A stretch of 64,000 nucleotides of DNA from Lycium barbarum (Eukaryota; Streptophyta; Magnoliopsida; Solanales; Solanaceae), in the NCBI RefSeq assembly GCF_019175385.1, contig NC_083341.1, forward strand, positions 63,335,800-63,399,799, written 5' to 3'. The notes beneath the pieces were generated by a model, which was not told where the DNA came from, searched no databases, and saw nothing but the letters and a program-made list of their open reading frames with translations. This document shows positions 1 to 11,339 of this stretch, piece by piece. A program made the translations under genes and the position numbers. Each line of letters begins with the position of its first letter. Within the stretch, counting starts at the first letter, position 1.

Positions 1-17
1 GGGGGGGGGGGGGAGAA
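1..17. repeat. poly-G run at window edge
   Basis: Thirteen G in a row, then AGAA, directly before the first LTR base. A pure G run of this length abutting an LTR terminus is unusual and may be a sequencing or assembly-edge artefact. The 5-bp target duplication expected for the adjacent LTR is not seen. Confidence 0.6.
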
Positions 18-243
18 TGTTACACCTCGGAAAATCTTCCGTTGGTACGCAAGTGAATGATCTAGTGAGGAGTACGAGTATACAATATTTCCATAAGTAA
101 GAAACAACGTTTGACGACCCTAAGTAAGATTCCGAAGGCAATTGCAATAAGAGATAGGTTATGCTCCACAAAGACTAATTATAGGTTTTGGAAATGTAAA
201 AAGTTGCAGGATTGCATTCTGGCCAGTGGCACATAAAATGAAA

Positions 244-481
244 TACGGACCGTAAAGTGTTATACAAGCCCGTAAACTGCCATGTCGTATTTTGGCTTCC
301 AAAACTTCAACTTTCTGCCAAATGATCAAATGGTTAAATACGACCTGAAATACGAACCGTAAAGTGGTTTACGGCCCGTAAACCATGATCGTAAATAACC
401 ATGTTTCAGCCTGAGTTTCTGGTTCTGTTATGATTAAATACGACCACGAAGGACGGTCCGTAAATAGGAATACGGACCGTA
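244..481 (+). promoter_or_regulatory. cluster of TTTACGGNCCGTAAA palindromes in LTR F1
   Basis: Five copies or near-copies of the palindrome lie at about 244, 352, 368, 453 and 471; the one at 368-382 is a perfect 15-mer. They sit upstream of an AT-rich TTAAATAAG stretch near 533 that could serve as a core promoter. The position and palindromic form suggest binding sites for a dimeric factor. That is inference; the repeats and their conservation in copy 2 are seen directly. Confidence 0.6.
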
Positions 482-2102
482 AACCATGTTTACGACCACT
501 GTGTTGTTCACTTAAGATCAGATTTTGGGTTATTAAATAAGGGACCAAGTTTATTATTTCATTTCCACATTTCATCCCTTCTCTCTAAAACATCTCTCTA
601 CATTTATTCCACAAGATTACAAGGGTTATTAGTCATCAACAACACTAATAAAGTGAATCAAGTGTAAGGAAACCCATTAAGATCATTCAAGTCAAGAAAA
701 TCTTATTGAAGGAAAACTAGGGTTTTTGCTCAAGTGGAGTGTTTCGACCAAGGATCCTTCCTACAACATCCAAGGAAAGATTTATGGTATTTATATGTTG
801 TTTAAGGTATTGGAGAGTTAAAATGCTTGGACATTAGATGAGTATAGAAAAATGGGTCATGAATGATGAATAGTGACGTTTTCAGAAATAGTTTGAATTG
901 AATTGTGATTCTTGTTGTGTTGTGACATGAATGTGTTATAAATGATGTTAAGATCATTAAAAAGGGCATTGTATATGAATGGACGAAGTCGGGTGATATG
1001 ACCATGAATATGGGTGAATTGGGAGCGAATTGAGAAATCTAGATAATGTGGTTAACGTAAATGATTAATGGCCATTGTTATGGTATTGTGAATGTATTGT
1101 TGAAGTTTGGGAGTTGAATTACGATAGGGAGGAATGTTGTAAAAATAAAGGAGATGCTGTCCGATTTTCTCTAGCTTTAGCCATGTGTGCTAGTTGTCGA
1201 TTCTAACGATAGTATGACTTTAATGAAGGTATAAACGCAACCGTTGAAAGAGATCGTGCAAGTGGTAAATAGTCGAACGAAAAAGGTATGTAAGGCTAAC
1301 CCTTCTTACATAAGGCATGGTTCTTTGGCCAATCATCTAAATCTCCTACGAGCTTATGATGTTCTCCAAATGCGTCTATCTTCAAAGCTACTAAGTTTGT
1401 GATTCTCGATATGTTACGATTGTACTAAATTCCTCGTATGACGAGTAAGCCCATTAAGGCAAATGTGACGAATGACGATAATAGTGATAATGATATTGAT
1501 GATGATAATGATGACTATGATGATAATGATGTTAATGGAAATGATGCTTATAAGCTAGTATATGTATGTACCTATGTATGACTATTATGGAACCCCGAGC
1601 GTATGAGGCCGGGTATGATATGTAAATAAGTATGTATACGATTACGAAACGCGCGCACATCTCTGCAGATGGTACGGACAAACCTGAAGCCTTGGTAGGG
1701 ACAGGTAGATGTAACCATGAAGCCTTGGTAGGGCCAGGTATGAGTAACCTTGAGCCTTGGTTGGCCAATTGTGTATGAAACACCGATCCTCCATGGTCGG
1801 GTATGCTATGTAAATGCTATGTATATGATATGATTATGTATATGATATGAATACGAATATGATATGACTATGTATATGAATGTGAATAAGGGGCATGTAT
1901 ACGAATACAAGCACAAATATGGTACGGGTACTATTATGAATGCGGATAATGATGTATGTACACAAACGCATATTAGAAATGGAAAGTTCCTAAGAAAGGC
2001 AAGCAAGTGCATATGACGATGATATCTCCATCTCCCATTCGATGCTAGTTCTTATGTTGCTATCTATGCTTCTATATTGATATTGATCATGCTTTACATA
2101 CT

Positions 2103-2159
2103 CAGTACATTCTTTGTACTGACGTCCTTTTATTTGTGGACGCTGCGTCATGCCCGCAG
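2103..2159 (+). other. three-hairpin module, LTR F1
   Basis: Stem 1 is CAGTAC (2103-2108) with GTACTG (2116-2121). Stem 2 is CGTCC (2123-2127) with GGACG (2138-2142). Stem 3 is CTGCG (2143-2147) with CGCAG (2155-2159) and directly abuts stem 2. The same order of stems, with different bases but preserved pairing, occurs in families E and G, and partly in C. It lies about 500 nt from the LTR end. Confidence 0.6.
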
Positions 2160-2550
2160 GTGCACAGGGAGACATGCTTGATCCATAGCTGCTTACTCAG
2201 AGATTACATAGCAGAGCTCCATTTCATTCGGAGCCATAGCTTTTGGGTACTTATTCTTTTGGGTACATAATTATGGGCATAGCGGGGTCCTGTCCCGCTC
2301 ATGTGATATGTTACACTCTTCTTAGAGGCTCGTAGTTACGTGTATATGGTTAGATATGTCTTGCCTTGTCGGCCTATATTTTGTATGTCATTTTGATAGC
2401 CTTGTTGGCTCATGTACATTGACGTGGTATAGATGCCAACCGTGATATGAAAGCATTGTCTTCCAATGGGACTAGCATGATGAATGAGTAGAATTATGTG
2501 TTTAATTATGTGGCTCACCTAGATGTATGCTTAAGTGTGAGTTAAGGGGT

Positions 2551-2573
2551 GCCCGGGTGGGCTAGCACCGGGC
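2551..2573 (+). other. LTR-terminal hairpin, F1
   Basis: GCCCGG (2551-2556) pairs with CCGGGC (2568-2573), about 32 nt before the LTR end. Equivalent hairpins sit near the ends of LTR F2 (16236-16258), LTR G (61194-61210) and LTR E1 (8728-8749). Confidence 0.5.
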
Positions 2574-2605
2574 GCTGGTTGCGGCCCCCTAGACGGGTCG
2601 TGACA

Positions 2606-3521
2606 GCTGGGCTCAGTTTGCACGAGAGTGATTTGAGAAGTCCGGTATCTAATTGTTGTCCCGATATCATGGATTGAGCGGAGTAATGTGAGAGTCCGAT
2701 ATCCGATGGTTGTCTCGGAAATCATGGATTCAGTGAGGTACATGGACTTCGCGGGTCCCCCATGGGTTGTGCTACTGGGATGTCGATACTTCCGTCCGGA
2801 GTACATGTGTACACAACATTACATAGCATTTGCATTCATACATTATTGCATTGCACTGCATTATGGCTTATATTGTGATGATCTGGTGATTTACTTGTGG
2901 TTTTGGGTTCGTATTAGATGTATTGAGATTTGGCACACTTGGGTTTGCATGCTTCCACCTAGGTGTACTTGCTTCTGATTGTGTTTGACTTATACTTGTT
3001 GATTTATCTGCCTATCTTGCTTTATTATCTGAATTACGCTAGCTATACTCAGTCAGCCTAAGATACCTACCAGTACTATGATTTTGTACTGACCTGGACT
3101 TGCTGCATTCTTTTATGAATGCAGAGTACCAGGTTGGATCTGCTTTCATCCCCCGTAGCTGATAGTCGCTATCAGTACAGCTTAGAGTTTACAGGGTAAG
3201 GACGAGTCGTTCGCTGCCTTGAAGACTCCTCTTATTTATGTCTTACTTTCCATTCTGAGACATATATAGATTCGATGTATTATTATATTTCTAGACTTGT
3301 ATATTTCTAGTTAGATGCTCTTGTATGGATTAAACCAGACCCTGAGTGTATTTTCTTATTTTCGCACTTTTTCTATTTTATTATCCTCAGACTTATGAGA
3401 TTTATTCTCTACCGCTTATTTGACTTATTTAATTATGTCTTTATTATCGTTGGTTAAGGGTTCCTTTACCGAGGTGAGAAAGGTAAGTGCCAGTGCAACT
3501 TAACTACATTGGGTCGTGACA
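2606..3521 (+). mobile_element. family-C LTR, copy 1, 3' portion
   Basis: This stretch matches 17590-18659 in order and motifs: the GAGAGTCCG block, CGCGGGTCCCCCATG, the paired hairpins, and the end GGGTCGTGACA. Its 5' part is missing because LTR F1 begins immediately upstream, so F1 probably inserted here. The 3' border is followed directly by protease-coding sequence of another element with no primer binding site. It therefore looks like an LTR inserted in an older element rather than that element's own 5' LTR. Confidence 0.7.
3071..3133 (+). other. hairpin module, LTR C1
   Basis: CAGTAC (3071-3076) pairs with GTACTG (3086-3091). CCTGG (3093-3097) pairs with CCAGG (3129-3133), enclosing a perfect 8-bp stem CTGCATTC (3103-3110) with GAATGCAG (3117-3124). 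It is about 450 nt from the LTR end, as in the other LTR families. Confidence 0.55.
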
Positions 3522-5155
3522 CTTCTGGTGCAGTCATTAAAGGTAATATTTCAGTTTGTCGTCGTTCAGCTACGTCATTATTTGATCCAAGCTCTACATG
3601 TTCCTATGTGTCTACATATTTTGCTTTGGGTTTGGATATAATGTGTGAGTCGCTTGATTTCCTTGTTAGTGTTTTTGCACCTGTTGGGGAATCTATAATG
3701 TTAGATCGAGTGTATAGATCATGTGTTCTGACCTTGATGGGGTATGATACTTGGGTTGATTTGATGATTCTAGACATGCTAGATTTCGACATTATTCTTG
3801 GTATGAGATGGTTTTCCCATATCATGTGATTTTGGACTGTCATGCCAAGAGGTTACCTTAGCTATGTTGGGAGTACCTAGGTTGGAGTGGAAGGGTGCGA
3901 CTAGTCATGTGCCGAAGAAAGTGATATTATTCCTTAAGGCTCCTCAGATAATAGAGAAGAGGTGTTTATAATAGTTGGCCTATGTTGGGGATACTAGTGT
4001 TGATACTCCTCCGCTTGAGTCAATACTAGTAGTGAAGGAGGTTCCCGAGGTGTTTCCGACAGATTTACCTGGTGTTCCACCGGATCGTGACATTGACTTA
4101 CAGCTGCGCATTAAGCCCATTTCTATTCCTCCATACCGGAGGACACCAGCAAAGTTGAAGGAGTTGAAAGAACAGTTGCAAGACATGTTGAGTAAGGGGT
4201 TCATTAGACCTAGTGTTTCCCCTTGGGGGACTCCGGTGTTCTTTGTGAAGTAGAAGGATGGGACCATGCATATGTGTATCGACTATCAACAGTTGAACAA
4301 TGTTTCCATCAAGAACAAGTATCCTATTTCTCGGATTGATGATTTGTTTGATCAGCTTCAGGGTGCATCAGTCTTCTCCAAGATCGATTTGAGGTCCGGT
4401 TATCTCCAGTTGAAGATTAGGATGGAGGATATCCCTAAGACAGCTTTCAGGATCTGTTATGGCTACTATGAGTTCCTAGTTATGTCTTTTGGTTTGACCA
4501 ATGCCCCAACCATCTTTATGGATTTGATGAACCGTGTTTTCAGACCATAATTGGACTCCTTCGTGATTATTTTCATTGATAATATCTTGATATACTCTTG
4601 TTGTAGAGCGAAGCACGAGCAACAATTGACGATCGTGCTTGGAATTCTGAAAGAGAAGCAATTATATGCTAAATTCTCAAAGTCTGAGTTTTGGCTTGAT
4701 TATTTGGCATTCTTGGGTTATGTCGTGACCAAGGATGGGATTATGGTAGACCCTAAGAATATTGAGGCAGTCCGTGATTGGGTCAGGCCTACTTCAATTA
4801 CCGAGATTTAGAGTTTCATTGGCCTCACTAGTTACTATCGGCATTTTGTAAAGGGATTTTTATCTATTGCATCTCTTTTGAAGAGATTGACTCAGAAGAA
4901 TGTACCCTTTCAGTGGTCAGATGAGTGCGAGGCGAGCTTTTAAAATCCCATGACTTTGTTGACTACAACTCTGATTTTGACTCTTCCCACGGAGGGAGAG
5001 GGCTTTACTGTATATTGTGATGCTTTGCGGATTGGACTTGGTTGTGTTTAGATCCAGAAAGGAAAATTTATAGCTTATGCTTTAAGACAGTTGAAGGTGC
5101 ACGAGAACAAATACTCCACTCATGATTTAGACTTGGCGGTGGTAGTCTTTTCAGT
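3522..5155 (+). pseudogene. Ty3/gypsy pol remnant, part A (protease, RT, RNase H start)
   Basis: Decayed polyprotein of a chromoviral Ty3/gypsy element. The aspartic protease region reads D-P-S-S-T near 3584 where relatives have D-P-G-S-T. Reverse transcriptase follows from about 4030 to 4800, with the blocks [23 protein letters not shown] and SFGLTNAP. The RT catalytic motif reads FIDN at 4572-4583, so the second catalytic Asp is replaced by Asn. RNase H begins near 4980 (VYCDA) and stops abruptly after AVVVFS at about 5155, where LTR C2 begins. In-frame stops lie at 4251, 4548 and 4809, with more downstream, and a frame change lies near 3830-3970. It cannot make functional enzyme. It continues at 18660. 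No gag is visible, because LTR C1 lies directly upstream. Confidence 0.9.
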
Positions 5156-6487
5156 ACGTTTGACCCTTCCCTGAGCTTGTTTAGCTCACATTTGACCCGA
5201 AGGGACCATTGACATGCTTTTTCGAGGTCTTTGGATTTGATTTGGGTGACTTGGTGGGAAGTTAAAAAGAGTTGACTCAAAGTTGACTTTTGATTAAATG
5301 GACCTTTTTAGAGAATTTGTCGATTCTGTGAGGTCCGGATGATCTGTTAGATCTTATGCGTATATTCAGTTCGGTTCCTAATGCACTCGGGTGCATTTTG
5401 GGACTTGGGTTGGGAAGTTGGATTTGAGATATCAGGGGTTGACTCGGGCAATGAGACCTCCGTTAGGAATTCTGAGGCGACAAGTGTGTTCGTAGCGTGT
5501 TTTTCTATATGTCTGCATATATGGTATGTGAGTAGATGGCCTCTGGTGATAGTCAGGATTTCGAGTTGAGAATGTGAAACTTGGGAATTCTGGTGGCTGG
5601 TGGCTGCTATGGCTGCACCAGGACCATGGCAACGGTACCACAGAAGCGGTAGCCCTGCCGCTATAGCAGCCATGTGGAATTAGGCAGGACCGCCGAAGCA
5701 GTCACAAGACCGTAGAAACGGTATAGTGGGCACTGAAGCGGGTGATGGGCAGTTAGATTCATTCAATGAGTGTTAAAATCCATCTGTCCCTTATTCATTA
5801 CCATTCCGAAAGTAGAGCTACTGGGAGCATTTCAAGGCATTTCTTCAGGGAAAATTATTGTGGTAAGTCCTTCCATCTTCATTGCTATTCCATATTCCAT
5901 TAGTTACCTTAGGAATCCATTATTATGCTAGTATCATCAAGAGCTTGAGGATTAATGAGGGTCCAATGGGTTCTTCATTTTAGGCTATTAAATCTTGGTT
6001 TATTGATTGGGTTATGGTCATTAAGCATGGAATTGACGATTAGAATCTATTACTGCATGATTCCTTCCTAATTAGTGGCTAATTTATGGACTTGGAAGCT
6101 AAGGTTCGTACCCAAATTTGGGGGCTTTGCCTAGAATCCAAATTTAAGTGATTTGTTAGTTCTCCTAGTTTATAATTGATGGGATTAACCACCTAGAACG
6201 TTAATTTCATGTTGAGACCTATGGATTCCTTATTCCATCTTTCTAGTTCATAAACTCCATTCCATAGGTTGGGATTTGGGTCTTGATAGAAGTAAGGTTT
6301 CCATGATGTTTCTTCTTAATTCTAGTTTCATGATTCGGATATGTTTAGACTTCCATTATCTCGAGGCTCAAAGGAAGGGAAAGACTAAGGTTTAATTATT
6401 GAAGACATTGCTATTCAGCTCTCTAGGTAGGTTATGGTTTACCTTATGGCGCAACTTAAATTAGCGACGCGTATGTTTAGATGATAC
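5156..6487 (+). mobile_element. family-C LTR, copy 2, 5' portion
   Basis: Non-coding LTR sequence inserted in the RNase H region of the older pol gene. It resumes at about 17251 after a nested element and ends at 18659. The exact 5' terminus is uncertain by a few bases (5156-5161). The layout (GTTGACTC motifs, then a GC-rich block of GCGGTAGCC/CCGCTATAGC around 5600-5720) resembles the 5' part of LTR D. The sequence GATAC directly before 6488 would be the expected target duplication of the E element, but no second copy is seen because that element's 3' end is truncated. No gene is visible here. Confidence 0.65.
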
Positions 6488-7211
6488 TGTAACACCTCGT
6501 ACCTTCAGGCTAAGGTTTGACTCTTAAGATGATAATATAATGAAACCAAGATGGGAGGTGTAGAAAGTGTTCTTGAAAACGAATCAAGTCTATTACATAC
6601 CGTATCTTAGAACTAAAGGTTAGACTCATATCGTTAGATTTTCAGAGGAAATTTGAAGGTTTGAACGTTTTACGAAAGTGGCTGAGGGGCCTACTTTGGG
6701 AAGCCATAACACCTTGATTCGCTGGGAATTCGGAAAAGGTTCCTAAATGAAAGTTATAGTACATAGAAGCACGTTTCTATTAATATAAGGATCAGGCCAA
6801 TCGAAGTTTGGATCAAGGAGGTATGATCCTCTCCAAATGGCTAATAGAGGGGTGCTCAGATTCGATAGAATCGGCTAAGTTTTTAGTAGGTCTGCCTTCC
6901 AGACCGATTTAGTGAAAATTTGTTAAGAGTTTGAGAAAACGTAAAACAAGATAATTGTATCCCTTTGAAATAAATTTGCAACAGTATATTATGGAGGTCA
7001 ACTGGACATCTATACAAATATTTATAGCCATTTTACTGAGAGCAGTCTGGGCTTGCCAAAATCCTCACGAGGCAAGGAAGGCAGATGAGGTGAGAAAGTC
7101 AGGCTCGCCAAAATCCTCACCTTAGCCTCACTTTACTTGTTTGTGGCGCCCCCAGATATCCTGGCGAGTCAAACTTCTTGCGAAGCAAGGACTAAGGACG
7201 AGCCAGGACTT

Positions 7212-7219
7212 GTATAAAT
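7212..7219 (+). promoter_or_regulatory. TATA box of LTR E1
   Basis: TATAAATA in the context TTGTATAAATACAAC, conserved at the same place in the 3' LTR (13356). It would start transcription about 30 nt downstream, leaving roughly 1.5 kb of R-U5 before the LTR end. Assignment is from consensus and conservation only. Confidence 0.6.
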
Positions 7220-8241
7220 ACAACTTAGCTTCTAAAAATCAGTTTTTCACATTCTTCAAACCCTAGTATGAAGTTCTTCTCTCCCTACCATTAGAATACA
7301 CCAAGGTAAGTCTATTCCAACCATTTCAAGTGAATTCTAACATGTGTTCTCATAATCTAACAATAAAATCTTTGTTCTTAACATAGGGTTTTCAAGAAAA
7401 CCCATTTAAACGACTTAAGACTTAAACCTTGGAACTCTTCTTCCAAAATAAAATTGTCAATACAAGTTTGGAGCATTACCAGGTATGTAGGGTTACTATC
7501 TACGTGTGGGAACATCTTTGTTCTTCCCCACGCCACTTCTTCCATAAAGTATGAAGTTATACGAAAACGAGGATTTTTAACCATGCTCATGATAACCCTA
7601 GGTCTGTGTACCATGCTATACTAAGTATTGAAGTATTATTAATCCATTATTTAGTTCTTCATATTTCATTATGATTATTGTGAATCTGTCTGTTATCCAT
7701 GAAAACCCATACTTGGCATTCCATGGGTTCTTACATGCAAGTTATAATGTATTATGTTTATTTCCAAGAAAATACTCTACAGGCTTTACACGTTTTCCCG
7801 CAAGAATACTGTGAGGTGATATCCATATACGTGCAAGTTATGATTTATGAAAACCATGGGCTCAAGTGCTACGTATTTTCCATGTTCATATTTTTGGGAG
7901 TTGAACAAATTACCGAAAAGGCTTCAAGCAGCCTAAAACTACGTTAGCTACCGTAGGATAATGATCGGTTCACTCATGTTTATGATGATTCCTTATTAAT
8001 GATTAGATCTTTTTATGTTATATTTATATCACATATCCCTGGCATGGTATGGCAGCTCAGCTGGTAGGGTGCAAGTACTAAAACCATGTCGTCGGTTATA
8101 TTTATGTTATCCCTATTAATAATGTTTTACTCATGTTATATCTATATGTATTCATGTGCATAACCAGGCTTCAGTTTCAGCTTCGGTTTTTATGATGTTA
8201 TTTCTATGTCCCTTCTTATTTCATTCAGTTGCTTTACATAC

Positions 8242-8301
8242 CAGTACATTCAATGTGCTGACGTCCCCTTTTTGTCGGGGGCCTGCATTTCACGATGTAG
8301 G
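8242..8301 (+). other. three-hairpin module, LTR E1
   Basis: CAGTAC (8242-8247) pairs with GTGCTG (8255-8260, one G-U). CCCC (8265-8268) pairs with GGGG (8277-8280). CCTGCAT (8282-8288) pairs with ATGTAGG (8295-8301, one G-U). Order and spacing match LTRs F and G, about 510 nt from the LTR end. Confidence 0.6.
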
Positions 8302-8759
8302 TACGGATTTACAGGACAACGCATCTGCTCGGTAGGATTTGCCAGTTTCAGTCTATTGGTGCGCCCGATCTCCTTCAGGGTTTAGTCAGTCATTTATCCT
8401 ATGGTAGTTATGCATTAAAGGTATGCTCTGGGCCTTGTCCCAGCAAGTTTGATTTCCATTTCTGACTCATGATAGAGGTTTCATAGATTAGACTAGTCAG
8501 TTATGTCATATCATATATTCAGAGTTATACAGCCATCATTGGCTCATTCATAATATTTTCGCACTCATGTTTAAACAAGTATTTCTATTAACTATTATGA
8601 CTTATTATGTTTTATAAAGGCTCATCATGCATTTACGTTATATTTTGCTTATGATATGCCTCATAATGATTCTGCAAGCCATGTGGTTTGCTTGGTCACA
8701 TGTAGTAAGACACCGAGTATCGTGTTTCGCCCTGGCATGGTTCGGGGCGTGACAAAGCT

Positions 8760-8771
8760 TGGTATCAGAGC
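8760..8771 (+). other. primer binding site, element E
   Basis: TGGTATCAGAGC, complementary to the 3' end of plant initiator tRNA-Met, five bases after the LTR end. This is the normal position for priming minus-strand DNA synthesis in Ty3/gypsy elements. The identical 12-mer is used by element G. Confidence 0.9.
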
Positions 8772-8924
8772 ACTATGTCCAAGTGTCTTAGGGAGTCTAT
8801 GAAACCGTGTCCAGTGGGTTTACTATTAAATGTGTGTGCGCGCCACACATATAAACAGTTGATCACCAGGACATTTAGGATTGTCTCACTTCTTTTAACT
8901 CTAGATCGTGCAGTAGAGCTATGT
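8772..8924 (+). other. untranslated leader of E resembling the leader of G
   Basis: The leader keeps an ordered set of blocks also found at 61258-61402: a CCGTGTC block, TATAAACAG, CAGG(G)CATTTAGGAT, and GATCGTGC.(A)TAGAGCT. In G the gag start follows about 40 nt later; in E there is no gag. Conservation of leader and primer site without coding sequence fits a cis-acting packaging or dimerisation role (inference). Confidence 0.65.
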
Positions 8925-11339
8925 TCTGACAAATCACTCGAATTCGTGTGTTGTTTCCCATTCTACCGAATACGCCTCATCTCAATGGATAATGAATATT
9001 TAAAGCTAATCATTATCGATGTGTTGCCCTGAAGCTTAAACCAATAAGTAACATCCTCTTTCTATTGAATTCCGAACGTATCGACTGTGTAAGCGGCGAG
9101 AAGAAAAATTCAGCACCTAAGACTTGACAAATGGTGCATGTGTTTATCGGGTGATAGTACCATTTTAAAGAAAAATTTCAGTATGATAGTACACATAGGT
9201 TATATACCTTGCAGAATAAGTTTATTTAGATTATTTAACCATGGAGCTATAGTATAAGGATGTTACTTCAGATTTAAGACCCTACAAGGTATCATGTTAT
9301 GAAGTTAACTGCAGCAGGCGTAAACTGTCCACGATAGTTTTGAGCAAGAAATAACCTAAGTGCAAACCACCTGTAATACTAGAAAGTCTCGACTCTTTCA
9401 AGGATATACATATTTTTGCCATATGAGCTATGCACATGACTAAGAATGGACTGAGTACGATAAGAAAACCACGAGCAGCAGATGTTGTATTTCTTGGGAT
9501 AGTTTTAAATTATTTAAGCTTATTCAGATCAGACCTAGAGAGTAGGGCGTTAGTAAGTTACCACAAGGAGTAGATACTACTAAAAGATGATAAGATGTGA
9601 TAGTTCCCTCCAAGGTTAGGTGATTCAGTGTTTACCCCTATATGTGTCTAGTATGAAATGATTTTAAAGTGTATAGAAATTTTGGGGTTAAGTATTCCAA
9701 TCTATCATTTAAGATTGACGAAAGTTCCCTCAGTGTGATCCATGTCTATAGGGTAGAAGATATAGTATATGGCTACAGAATAGGGTCAATTGATGAGGGA
9801 AGTCAGAAATAATCTACGTTTCACTTTATCGTTCGGAACAGAATCAGAGAACATGATGCTAACAGGTATATAATGGAGAATAATAAGTAAGTTCAGTGTA
9901 GGGTATTTTAAATTTTACTTCGAGGATGTAGACCTACTTTAGTATGACTGAGTACGTAACTAAAAGAAGAAAGCTTTCGATCGTAAGATATGATAAGATG
10001 TTGTTGAGTCTCTCGTAATATTTCTAACCTATTTACGTGGCTTATGCCAAATTAGAGGGCATGGTGTTAGTAAGTTGCCACAATAATATTATTTTGATGG
10101 GTAATACAGGAAGTAGGTAAGGAGATAAAAAGACAAGTTTTATGGGATAGTCTTAGAGATAGAATCAAATTTAGAGAAAATCAGCGAAACGATTAGATGA
10201 CCCCTTATCACTAACTTAAGAGATCCACATGATTTAAACGTCATCGTTTGATCTAAGGGGGAGATCGTGCGATAAGGTGCTGATATAGATTATGTTTTTG
10301 GTAAGTTGGTAGATGTTATGGAGATTATGTCAGAGGATCACAGTTTTATTTAGCCAAGATAAGGTGCGAAGAATGCGATTTTGTCATGCCCGTTGAAGTC
10401 AAGTACTAGGTAAATATGTTATGAGATAAAGTTCTAGATCGAATAGTGAGTTTAAGGGCGTAACGGTTCCAATTCCACAGTAATTCATGCACTATGTGGT
10501 ACTAATGCCCAGATGTACTCTACTCGTGCCTTTTGTACCTATATCATGCCCATTTTAGAGCTTTAGACTGTACGTTTAAGATGCGAGAATGAAGACTCCA
10601 TACGATGGTAAGCTACCCAAAGGAAATGTCCTTTCATGTTTCGCACATTAGGCTATGCTCATGTCTAAAGTTAAAAACCCCATTCATGTCCCACGTATCT
10701 ATGGTGCTTTTATACCCATGTCCATGTTCTAGCTTCTAAGAACTTTCTGATCATAATGGTGACTTTGATAGTGATTGAAGGGATGGTAATATAAGAGTTT
10801 AAAGACTAAGAATCTTATGGAGTGCACACCTATTCCTTGGATAAGAGGAGAATGCCTTAGGTAAATGACTTATTTCGACTTCAATGGTATACTACCTATG
10901 TTTTCACGTAATCGTGCCCACGATGGATTTATTCGAGCATCCACCTTTAAAAATAGCATAATAATGATGTTAATAGGCAATGATAAGAGTAAGTCAAGAA
11001 GGATGTTCAACTCGCGATTTTATATGTTTTGTGCTTATGTTCCTCTGGCTAATGTTTTAAACCATCTCATAACTTGATACAAAGGATTCCTTTTCTTTCC
11101 CCTGAGTACCTATGCCCTGCTCATGTCCAGAGCGATTTTATGCTCATATCTTAGGTGTTGGATAAACAAAGTATTCGTGCCTATAATCCATTCTTTCATG
11201 AGCCGTATTTTATAACTGAGGTGTCGACTCGTAGTGATAAGAACTAACTATATTGAACCACGTACCATCCTATAAGTATGTCCAAGTAAGGTGATACCTT
11301 AAGTGTGCCCTATGTCCTTGATTCAAGCGTGCCTACAAA

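Larger units (their letters stand above)
18..2605 (+). mobile_element. family-F LTR, copy 1 (probable solo LTR)
   Basis: The segment begins TGTTACACCTCGG and ends GGGTCGTGACA, the TG...CA termini common in plant Ty3/gypsy LTRs. A second copy at 13873-16290 matches it over nearly its whole length, which fixes both borders. No primer binding site follows the 3' border: the sequence passes straight into a family-C LTR, so this is a solo LTR or the remains of a larger element. It holds a cluster of TACGGNCCGTA palindromes, AT-rich TATGATATG tracts around 1805-1880 and a conserved hairpin series at 2103-2159. The small reading frames in it are not preserved between the two copies and are not genes. 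Confidence 0.85.
6488..8754 (+). mobile_element. 5' LTR of element E (E1)
   Basis: Begins TGTAACACCTCGTACC and ends GGGGCGTGACA, followed five bases later by the primer binding site. Copies at 12717-17250 (same element) and 19381-21644 (reverse strand) fix the borders. A GCCAAAATCCTCA direct repeat flanks a GAGGCGAGG-type block around 7055-7130. Confidence 0.88.

Noticed and set aside
2606..5155. LTR C1 as the 5' LTR of the pol fragment that follows it
   Set aside because: There is no primer binding site or gag between them; the LTR joins directly to mid-protease sequence.
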